Assembly: GCF_002920535.1 (NCBI RefSeq)
Contig: NZ_PQSS01000014.1
Span: 62,001 to 126,000 of the forward strand
Origin: Streptomyces sp. Ru71
GTDB taxonomy: Bacteria > Actinomycetota > Actinomycetes > Streptomycetales > Streptomycetaceae
Length of the DNA stretch: 64,000 nucleotides
Reading direction: 5' to 3'
Shown: one piece after another, positions 57,027 through 64,000 of the stretch
Layout of the letters: every line of letters starts with the position of its first letter
How positions within the stretch are numbered: the first letter of the stretch is position 1
Translations under genes and position numbers: made by a program
The notes under the pieces: model-generated
The model's database searches: none
Told to the model about the DNA's origin: nothing
Seen by the model: the letters and a program-made list of their open reading frames with translations, nothing else

Positions 57027-57240
57027 GCACGCGAGTCTGGCACGCGCCACTGACACTGCGTCCGGCCTTTTCCGGCATCACTCGACACCTGGTCGACAGA
57101 TTCCGTCGCGTAACCGAAAGGCAACAACGGAATCCCTTGTAGGCATCCCATGCCTCTGTCAGGATCGGCACTCAAATCGAGCTGGAGCTACGCCACCCAC
57201 CCCGCGGGACAGGGGCCGGACGACGGCGGAGGAGAGCGAC

Positions 57241-58791
57241 ATGCACAACCCGGGCACCACCCCGGACCACTCCACGCGAACCACGAAGTTCCCCGCACAG
57301 GAACGTTTCGCGCAGGGCGCGCAGTACATCGCGGGACGGCTCACCCAGGGCACCTCGGGCCGCACGCACGCGGTCGTCGACCCGGCCACCGGCGAGGACG
57401 TCCTCACCTACGAGCTGGCCGGCCCCGACGACGTCGACGCGGCCGTCGCCGCCGCCCGCGCGGCCTTCCCCGGCTGGGCCGGGGCCACGCCGGGCGAGCG
57501 CTCGGACGCCCTGCACCGGTTCGCCGCCGTGCTCGCCGACCGGGCCGAGGACTTCGCCCGCGCCGAGTCGCTGCAGTGCGGCAAGCCGATCAAGCTCAGC
57601 CGCGAGTTCGACGTACCGGGAACCGTGGACAACACCGCCTTCTTCGCCGGTGCCGCCCGGCATCTGCAGGGCCAGTCCGCCGGGGAGTACTCCGGGGACC
57701 ACACCTCCTACGTCCGCCGTGAGCCGATCGGTGTCGTCGGATCCATCGCGCCCTGGAACTACCCCCTGCAGATGGCCGCCTGGAAGATCCTCCCGGCGAT
57801 CGCCGCGGGCAACACGATCGTGCTGAAGCCCGCCGAGCTGACCCCGTTCACCTCGCTGATGTTCGCCCAGGCCGCCACCGACGCTGGCATCCCGGACGGT
57901 GTGATCAACATCGTCACCGGCGCCGGCAAGGAGGCCGGTGAGCGGCTCGTCGGCCACCCGGACGTGGCCATGACCTCCTTCACCGGCTCCACCGCCGTCG
58001 GCAAGCGGGTCGCGGAGATCGCCACCGCCACGGTCAAGCGCCTGCACCTGGAGCTCGGCGGCAAGGCACCCTTCGTGGTCTTCGACGACGCCGACCTGGA
58101 CGCGGCCGTCAACGGCGCGGTCGCGGGCGCGCTCATCAACACCGGGCAGGACTGCACCGCCGCCACGCGCGCGTACGTGCAGCGTCCGCTGTACGAGGAG
58201 TTCGTCGCGCGGACCGCCGCGCTGATGGAGACCGTACGGCTCGGCGATCCCTTCGCCCCGGGCACCGACCTCGGCCCGCTGATCTCGCACGCCCAGCGCG
58301 ACCGGGTGGCCGGCTTCGTCGACCGGGCGCGTGCCTACGCGCGTGTGGTCACCGGCGGCGAGGCGCCGGGCGGTGAGCTGGCCAAGGGTGCCTACTACCG
58401 GCCCACCCTGGTCGCCGACGCCCCGCAGGACAGCGAGATCGTCCAGGCCGAGATCTTCGGTCCCGTGTTGGTCGTCCTGCCGTTCGACGGCGAGGATGAA
58501 GGAATCCGGCTGGCCAACGACACCCCCTACGGCCTCGCCGCCTCCGCGTGGAGCCGGGACGTGTACCGGGCGAACCGTGCGACACGCGAGATCAAGGCGG
58601 GGTGCGTGTGGATCAACGACCACATCCCGATCATCAGCGAGATGCCCCACGGCGGCTACAAGGCGTCCGGCTTCGGCAAGGACATGTCATCGTACTCGTT
58701 CGAGGAGTACACGCAGATCAAGCACGTCATGTTCGACAACACGGCGGTCGTCAGGAAGGACTGGCACCGCACGATCTTCGGGGACCGATAG
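57241..58791 (+). CDS. Aldehyde dehydrogenase, aminobutyraldehyde type
   Basis: A 516-residue NAD-dependent dehydrogenase, paralogous to the one at 45480. Motifs: GVVGSIAPWNYPLQMAAWKI, LELGGKAPFVVFDDADLD, INTGQDCTAATR with the Cys nucleophile, and GGYKASGFGKDMSSYSFEEY. It probably oxidises aldehydes made from polyamines. ATG 57241 has GGAGGAG upstream. It leads the potDABC and puuB-like genes, all co-directional with gaps of 52 bases or less, so it is likely in one operon with them. Confidence 0.88.
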   Translation: MHNPGTTPDHSTRTTKFPAQERFAQGAQYIAGRLTQGTSGRTHAVVDPATGEDVLTYELAGPDDVDAAVAAARAAFPGWAGATPGERSDALHRFAAVLADRAEDFARAESLQCGKPIKLSREFDVPGTVDNTAFFAGAARHLQGQSAGEYSGDHTSYVRREPIGVVGSIAPWNYPLQMAAWKILPAIAAGNTIVLKPAELTPFTSLMFAQAATDAGIPDGVINIVTGAGKEAGERLVGHPDVAMTSFTGSTAVGKRVAEIATATVKRLHLELGGKAPFVVFDDADLDAAVNGAVAGALINTGQDCTAATRAYVQRPLYEEFVARTAALMETVRLGDPFAPGTDLGPLISHAQRDRVAGFVDRARAYARVVTGGEAPGGELAKGAYYRPTLVADAPQDSEIVQAEIFGPVLVVLPFDGEDEGIRLANDTPYGLAASAWSRDVYRANRATREIKAGCVWINDHIPIISEMPHGGYKASGFGKDMSSYSFEEYTQIKHVMFDNTAVVRKDWHRTIFGDR

Positions 58792-58843
58792 CCACGACGG
58801 GCCGCCGACCACGGCCCACCCTCCCGAAAGGGCAACCACGCGC

Positions 58844-60091
58844 ATGGAGCAGTACGAGCCCGACCGCCTGACCCCGGCCCAAGCGGCCGCCATGCGGCGC
58901 AGTTTCACCAACGGCCGGGCGGCCCTCACCCGCCGGTCCCTGCTGCGCGCCTCCGCCGGCGGCGCGCTCGCGGTCGGCGGACTCGGGGCGCTGAGCGCCT
59001 GCGGCATCCCCGCGGCCGGCCAGAGCGCCGGCGGCACCTCCGCCGAGGACCACTCGGCCCAGGAGAAGACCGTCAACTTCTCCAACTGGACCGAGTACAT
59101 GGACGTCGACGACTCGGGCAAGCACCACCCGACGCTGGACGCGTTCGCCAAACGCACCGGCATCAAGGTCCGCTACACCGAGGACATCAACGACAACAAC
59201 GAGTTCTTCGGCAAGATCCAGCCGCAGCTCGCCGCGGGCCAGGACACCGGCCGCGACCTGATCGTCCTCACCGACTGGATGGCCGCCCGCCTGATCCGCC
59301 TCGGCTGGGTGCAGAAGCTGGACCCGTCACACCTGCCGCACGCCTACGCCAACCTCTCCCAGCAGTTCCGCAGCGTCGACTGGGACCCGGGCCGCGCGTA
59401 CTCCTACCCCTGGCAGGGCATCTCCACCGTCATCGCCTACAACAAGAAGGCGCTGGACGGCGTCGAGGTGAAGTCGGTCTCCGACCTGCTCGACAACCGC
59501 AAGCTCAAGGGCCGCGTCGGCTTCCTCACCGAGATGCGCGACAGCGTCGGCATGACGCTGCTGGACATGGGCAAGGATCCGTCGCACTTCACGGACGACG
59601 ACTACGACGCCGCGATCGCCCGCCTGCAGAAGGGCGTGGACAGCGGCCAGATCCGCCGCTTCACCGGCAACGACTACACCTCCGACCTCACCAAGGGCGA
59701 CCTGGCCGCGTGTCTGGCCTGGGCCGGTGACGTCGTACAGCTGAAGGCGGACAGCCCGGACGTCGACTTCGTCATCCCGGACAGCGGGTACATCACGTCG
59801 ACGGACGTCATGCTGATCCCCAACAAGGCGCGTCACAAGACGAACGCCGAGCGGCTCATCGACTACTACTACGAGCCGCAAGCGGCCGCCGAGCTCGCCG
59901 CCTACATCAACTACGTCTGTCCGGTGGACGGCGTGAAGGCCGAGCTTGCGAAGATCGACGAGGATGCGGCGAACAACCCGCTGATCATCCCCGACAAGGC
60001 CATGCAGGCGAGGTCTCACCCCTTCCGCTCCCTGACGCAGAAGGAAGAGACCGCCTACGAAGGAAAGTTCGCGAAGCTCACTGGGGCGTGA
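58844..60091 (+). CDS. potD: Polyamine ABC transporter substrate-binding lipoprotein PotD
   Basis: A 415-residue exported lipoprotein with a twin-arginine signal (RRSLLRASAGG) and lipobox LSAC. The mature part is PotD-like: NWTEYMDVDD, YTEDINDNNEFFGKIQPQLA, GQIRRFTGNDYTSDLTKGDL and AELAAYINYVCPVD. It should bind spermidine or putrescine outside the cell. ATG 58844 has GAAAGGG upstream. The stop overlaps the potA GTG start. Confidence 0.92.
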   Translation: MEQYEPDRLTPAQAAAMRRSFTNGRAALTRRSLLRASAGGALAVGGLGALSACGIPAAGQSAGGTSAEDHSAQEKTVNFSNWTEYMDVDDSGKHHPTLDAFAKRTGIKVRYTEDINDNNEFFGKIQPQLAAGQDTGRDLIVLTDWMAARLIRLGWVQKLDPSHLPHAYANLSQQFRSVDWDPGRAYSYPWQGISTVIAYNKKALDGVEVKSVSDLLDNRKLKGRVGFLTEMRDSVGMTLLDMGKDPSHFTDDDYDAAIARLQKGVDSGQIRRFTGNDYTSDLTKGDLAACLAWAGDVVQLKADSPDVDFVIPDSGYITSTDVMLIPNKARHKTNAERLIDYYYEPQAAAELAAYINYVCPVDGVKAELAKIDEDAANNPLIIPDKAMQARSHPFRSLTQKEETAYEGKFAKLTGA

Positions 60092-61245
60092 CGACCATGA
60101 CGACAGACCACAGCGGCGACGTCCGCCTCTCCGGGATCAGCAAGACCTACGACAACGGCTTCACCGCCGTGCAGCCGCTCGACCTGACCGTGCCGCAGGG
60201 CTCCTTCTTCGCCCTGCTCGGCGCGTCCGGCTGCGGCAAGACCACCACCCTGCGCATGATCGCCGGCCTGGAGGAGCCCACCTCGGGCACCGTCCACCTC
60301 GGCGACCAGGACGTGACCCACCTGCCGCCCTACAAGCGGCCGGTGAACACCGTCTTCCAGTCCTACGCCCTCTTCCCGCACCTCGACATCTACGAGAACG
60401 TCGCCTTCGGTCTGCGCCGGCGCGGCATCAAGAGTGTGAAGAAGCAGGTCGAGGAGATGCTGGAGCTGGTCCAGCTCGGCGAGCAGGCGCGCAAGAAGCC
60501 GCACCAGCTCTCCGGCGGCCAGCAGCAGCGCGTCGCGGTCGCCCGCGCGCTGATCAACCACCCCAAGGTGCTGCTCCTCGACGAGCCGCTCGGCGCGCTC
60601 GACCTGAAGCTGCGCCGCCAGATGCAGCTGGAGCTCAAGCGCATCCAGACCGAGGTCGGCATCACCTTCGTGCACGTCACGCACGACCAGGAGGAGGCCA
60701 TGACGATGGCCGACACGGTCGCCGTGATGAACGCCGGCCGGGTCGAGCAGCTCGGTGCGCCCACCGACCTGTACGAGAACCCGCAGACCACGTTCGTCGC
60801 GAACTTCCTCGGCACCTCCAACCTGATCGAGGCCGAGGTCGACACCAAGAGCGGCGACGACATCGTGCTCAAGGCGGGCGGCGGCAAGCTGGTGCTGCCC
60901 CAGGCCCGGTGTTCCGCACCGGCCACCGCCGGCGGCAAGGTGCTGGTCGGCATCCGCCCGGAGAAGATCGCGCTCACGCACGCCGACGACGCGGGCTCGA
61001 TCCCGGAGGGCCGCAACCGGATCACCGGCAAGATCGCCGACGCCAGTTTCATCGGCGTCTCCACGCAGTACGTGATCGACAGCCCCGTCTGCGACGAGCT
61101 GGCGGTGTACGTGCAGAACGTCGAGCGCGACGGCCGTCTGGTCCCCGGCGCCGACGTGGTCCTGCACTGGAGCCCGGCGCACACCTTCGGCCTGGACGCG
61201 ACCCAGGACATCGACGCGGGCACCGAGGAAGAGGCGGCGGCCTGA
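60088..61245 (+). CDS. potA: Polyamine ABC transporter ATPase PotA
   Basis: A 385-residue ATPase. Walker A GASGCGKTT, signature LSGGQQQR, Walker B VLLLDEPLGALD and VTHDQEEAM are complete. A C-terminal TOBE domain follows from about residue 290. GTG 60088 overlaps the potD stop; ATG 60097 is an alternative start three codons later. It energises PotB and PotC. Confidence 0.93.
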   Translation: MTTMTTDHSGDVRLSGISKTYDNGFTAVQPLDLTVPQGSFFALLGASGCGKTTTLRMIAGLEEPTSGTVHLGDQDVTHLPPYKRPVNTVFQSYALFPHLDIYENVAFGLRRRGIKSVKKQVEEMLELVQLGEQARKKPHQLSGGQQQRVAVARALINHPKVLLLDEPLGALDLKLRRQMQLELKRIQTEVGITFVHVTHDQEEAMTMADTVAVMNAGRVEQLGAPTDLYENPQTTFVANFLGTSNLIEAEVDTKSGDDIVLKAGGGKLVLPQARCSAPATAGGKVLVGIRPEKIALTHADDAGSIPEGRNRITGKIADASFIGVSTQYVIDSPVCDELAVYVQNVERDGRLVPGADVVLHWSPAHTFGLDATQDIDAGTEEEAAA

Positions 61246-62174
61246 TGTCGACGCTGACCGAGGCGCCCCCGCCGCTCACCCCGACCGCACCTCAGAAGAA
61301 GCCGCCGCGCAAGCGGGGCCGCCTCACGCCGTACTGGCTGCTGCTGCCCGGCATCCTGTGGCTGGTCGTCTTCTTCGCGCTGCCGATGATCTACCAGGCG
61401 TCCACGTCCGTGCAGACCGGCTCGCTGGAGGCCGGCTACAAGGTCACCTGGCACTTCGCCACCTACTGGGACGCCCTGTCCGAGTACTGGCCGCAGTTCC
61501 TGCGCTCGGTCGCCTACGCGGCCGCCGCGACCGTGCTGTGCCTGCTGCTCGGCTACCCGCTGGCGTATCTGATCGCCTTCCGCGCGGGCCGCTGGAAGAA
61601 CCTGGTCATGATCCTGGTGATCGCGCCGTTCTTCACCAGCTTCCTGATCCGCACCCTGGCCTGGAAGACGATCCTCGCCGACAACAGCCCGGTCGTGCAC
61701 GTGCTGAACACGCTGCACGTCCTGGACGTCACCAGCTGGCTCGGCTGGACGGCCGGCGACCGGGTGCTCGCCACCCCGCTGGCGGTGGTGTGCGGACTGA
61801 CGTACAACTTCCTGCCGTTCATGATCCTGCCGCTGTACACCTCCCTGGAGCGCATCGACTCCCGGCTGCACGAGGCGGCCGGCGACCTGTACGCCAAGCC
61901 CTGGACCACCTTCCGCAAGGTGACCTTCCCGCTGTCGATGCCCGGCGTGGTCTCCGGCACCCTGCTCACCTTCATCCCGGCGGCCGGCGACTACGTCAAC
62001 GCCGAACTGCTCGGCTCCACCGACACCCGCATGATCGGCAACGTGATCCAGACGCAGTTCCTGCGGGTGCTGGACTATCCGACCGCCGCCGCGCTGTCCT
62101 TCATCCTCATGGCCGCGATCCTTCTCATGGTCACCCTCTACATCCGCAGGTCCGGGACGGAGGATCTGGTCTAA
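61245..62174 (+). CDS. potB: Polyamine ABC transporter permease PotB
   Basis: A 309-residue permease with about six spans after a Pro-rich cytoplasmic N-terminus (PPPLTPTAPQKKPPRKRGR). The EAA loop reads HEAAGDLYAKPWTTFRKVTF, followed by PLSMPGVVSG. ATG 61245 overlaps the potA stop (TGATG). It is directly followed by potC. Confidence 0.92.
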   Translation: MSTLTEAPPPLTPTAPQKKPPRKRGRLTPYWLLLPGILWLVVFFALPMIYQASTSVQTGSLEAGYKVTWHFATYWDALSEYWPQFLRSVAYAAAATVLCLLLGYPLAYLIAFRAGRWKNLVMILVIAPFFTSFLIRTLAWKTILADNSPVVHVLNTLHVLDVTSWLGWTAGDRVLATPLAVVCGLTYNFLPFMILPLYTSLERIDSRLHEAAGDLYAKPWTTFRKVTFPLSMPGVVSGTLLTFIPAAGDYVNAELLGSTDTRMIGNVIQTQFLRVLDYPTAAALSFILMAAILLMVTLYIRRSGTEDLV

Positions 62175-62975
62175 ATGCCCTTCGTCAACTGGCTCAAGAA
62201 GAAGCTCGTCGTCATCGCGGGCCTGTTCACGCTCGCCTATCTGCTGCTGCCGAACGTCGTCGTCACGGTGTTCTCCTTCAACAAACCGAAGGGCCGCTTC
62301 AACTACGAGTGGCAGCAGTTCTCCACGGACGCCTGGAAGGACCCGTGCGGTGTCGCCGACATGTGCGGCTCGCTCGGCATCAGCCTCCAGATCGCGGTGT
62401 GGGCGACCGTCGGCGCCACGCTGCTGGGCACGCTGATCGCCTTCGCGCTGGTGCGCTACCGCTTCCGCGCCCGCGGCGTGGTCAACTCGCTGATCTTCCT
62501 GCCGATGGCGATGCCCGAGGTCGTCATGGCGGCCTCGCTGCTCACCCTGTTCCTCAACATGGGGGCGCCGCTCGGCTTCTGGACGATCCTGATCGCGCAC
62601 ATCATGTTCTGCCTCAGCTTCGTCGTCACCGCCGTCAAGGCGCGGGTGATGTCGATGGACCCGCGTCTGGAGGAGGCAGCCCGGGATCTGTACGCCGGTC
62701 CCGCGCAGACCTTCCTGCGGGTCACCCTGCCCATCGCGGCCCCCGGAATCGCCGCGGGCGCGCTGCTCGCCTTCGCGCTCTCCTTCGACGATTTCATCAT
62801 CACCAACTTCAACGCGGGCTCCACCGTCACCTTCCCCATGTTCGTGTGGGGTTCGGCGCAGCGCGGCACGCCCGTCCAGATCAATGTCATCGGTACGGCC
62901 ATGTTCCTGGTCGCGGTGCTGTTCGTGCTGACCTCCATGCTGATCAGCAATCGCCGTACCAAGCAGAAGGCGTAA
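62175..62975 (+). CDS. potC: Polyamine ABC transporter permease PotC
   Basis: A 266-residue permease with about six spans. The EAA loop reads EEAARDLYAGPAQTFLRVTL, followed by PIAAPGIAAGALLAFALSFD. The ATG follows the potB stop without a gap (TAAATG), so translation is coupled. It pairs with PotB to form the channel. Confidence 0.92.
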   Translation: MPFVNWLKKKLVVIAGLFTLAYLLLPNVVVTVFSFNKPKGRFNYEWQQFSTDAWKDPCGVADMCGSLGISLQIAVWATVGATLLGTLIAFALVRYRFRARGVVNSLIFLPMAMPEVVMAASLLTLFLNMGAPLGFWTILIAHIMFCLSFVVTAVKARVMSMDPRLEEAARDLYAGPAQTFLRVTLPIAAPGIAAGALLAFALSFDDFIITNFNAGSTVTFPMFVWGSAQRGTPVQINVIGTAMFLVAVLFVLTSMLISNRRTKQKA

Positions 62976-63010
62976 AGCCACCTGAGTCACCCTGGTAGGG
63001 AGTTGAAATC

Positions 63011-64000
63011 ATGGCCCCAAGCGCCATGAGCCGTTGGACAGAGTCTCTTTCCGAAGCGCAGCCGGTCCCGTACTGGCTGGACGACCCCGGCAGGCCGCGC
63101 CCCGAGCCCGCGCTGACCGCCGCCGAGACCTGCGACCTGCTGGTCGTCGGCGGCGGGTACAGCGGACTGTGGACCGCGCTGATCGCCAAGGAGCGCGACC
63201 CGCAGCGGGACGTGGTCCTGCTCGAAGGCCGCGAGGTGGGCTGGGCCGCCTCCGGCCGCAACGGCGGCTTCTGCGCCGCCTCCCTCACCCACGGCCTGCC
63301 CAACGGGCTGACCCGCTGGCCGCAGGAGATCAAGAAGCTGGAGGAGCTGGGCCGGCGCAACCTCGACGAGATCGAGCAGGCCGTCGCCCGCTACTCCCTG
63401 GACTGCGACTTCGAGCGCACCGGCGAGATCGACGTGGCGACCGAGCCGTACCAGGCGTGGGAACTGCGCGACTGGTACGACGAGCTGGAGGCCAAGGGGC
63501 TGGCCGACGGCATCGAGTTCCTGGACGCGGACGCGGTGCGCGCACAGGTGAACTCCCCGACCTTCGAGGCCGGCCTGTGGGACCGGCGGGGTGTGGCGAT
63601 GCTGCACCCGGCCAAGCTCGCCTGGGGCCTCAAGCGCGCCTGCCTCGACCTAGGGGTGCGCGTCTACGAGCACACGCCCGCGCTGACCCTCAAGGCGTAC
63701 GGCGCCGGCATGGCCGTACGCACTCCGTACGGCCAGGTCCGGGCCCGGCAGGTGGCGCTCGGCACGAACATCTTCCCGAGCCTGGTGAAGCGGGTGCGGG
63801 CCTACACCGTGCCGGTCTACGACTACGCGCTGATGACCGAGCCGCTGACGGCCGAGCAGCTGAAGTCGATCGGCTGGGAGAACCGCCAGGGCCTCGGCGA
63901 CTCGGCGAACCAGTTCCACTACTTCCGGCTGTCCGCCGACAACCGCATCCTGTGGGGCGGCTACGACGCGATCTACCCCTACGGCGGCCGGGTCCGCGCC
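63011..64000 (+). CDS. FAD-dependent oxidase, PuuB-like (3' end missing)
   Basis: The window holds the first 330 codons of a flavoprotein of the DadA/PuuB type. The FAD-binding loop GGGYSG lies at residues 47-52 in [20 protein letters not shown]. Other family pieces are [12 protein letters not shown] and [13 protein letters not shown]. It probably oxidises (gamma-glutamyl)putrescine or a related amine taken up by the adjacent PotABCD. ATG 63011 follows GGGAGTTGAA. The gene runs off the right edge. Confidence 0.85.
   Translation, partial: MAPSAMSRWTESLSEAQPVPYWLDDPGRPRPEPALTAAETCDLLVVGGGYSGLWTALIAKERDPQRDVVLLEGREVGWAASGRNGGFCAASLTHGLPNGLTRWPQEIKKLEELGRRNLDEIEQAVARYSLDCDFERTGEIDVATEPYQAWELRDWYDELEAKGLADGIEFLDADAVRAQVNSPTFEAGLWDRRGVAMLHPAKLAWGLKRACLDLGVRVYEHTPALTLKAYGAGMAVRTPYGQVRARQVALGTNIFPSLVKRVRAYTVPVYDYALMTEPLTAEQLKSIGWENRQGLGDSANQFHYFRLSADNRILWGGYDAIYPYGGRVRA

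Noticed and set aside
60390..62990. 866-codon reverse-strand frame across potA, potB and potC
   Set aside because: Composition is typical of an antisense shadow, and the forward genes have complete motifs and coupled starts.

Overview
The window is about 70% G+C, uses GTG and TTG starts freely and carries WhiG, NsdA, a GlnR-type nitrogen operon and four tandem signal peptidases. Together these point to the conserved chromosomal core of a Streptomyces species. No rRNA, tRNA, CRISPR array, prophage or complete insertion sequence was recognised.

Layout. 1-6.4 kb: the regulator nsdA, then amtB-glnK-glnD (ammonium uptake, PII protein and its modifying enzyme) behind a GlnR-like box. 6.5-12.1 kb: ffh (SRP GTPase), an FtsH-type protease, a reverse-strand methyltransferase and a little-described SprT-like zinc protein. 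12.5-24.2 kb: rpsP-khpA-rimM-trmD-rplS, four type I signal peptidases, a Nudix hydrolase, a DUF2469 protein, a frameshifted yraN, comM, dprA and the sporulation sigma factor gene whiG. 24.3-30.6 kb: a TetR regulator, an M23 peptidase and rpsB-tsf-pyrH-frr-cdsA, ending in a strong terminator. 30.7-33.4 kb: small hypothetical genes and rlmN. 33.5-37.4 kb: a TPP riboswitch with thiBPQ. 37.4-43.1 kb: a mycothiol-dependent isomerase-like protein, an LAETG surface protein, a LOG-like protein, a VOC protein and a two-gene ABC transporter.

43.4-48.5 kb and 57.2-64 kb hold the two halves of a polyamine uptake and catabolism region: aminotransferase, Lrp regulator, aldehyde dehydrogenase and a lone PotD-like lipoprotein; then a second aldehyde dehydrogenase, potD-potA-potB-potC and the start of a PuuB-like oxidase that runs off the right edge. 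The 48.5-57 kb stretch between them holds an MFS/ArsR pair with a shared operator candidate, an 851-residue glycosyltransferase-GtrA-P-loop fusion, a glycerophosphodiesterase followed by a coupled 41-residue ORF, adenosine deaminase, a DUF4190 protein and a NADAR protein.

Most of the window is ordinary core genome. The points most worth a second look are the three-domain fusion with paired inverted repeats upstream; the SprT-like protein behind an ECF-type, apparently leaderless promoter; a near-identical 39-40 nt hairpin repeat found once between genes and once inside an ABC permease gene; and the one-base deletion that fuses yraN to comM in frame.
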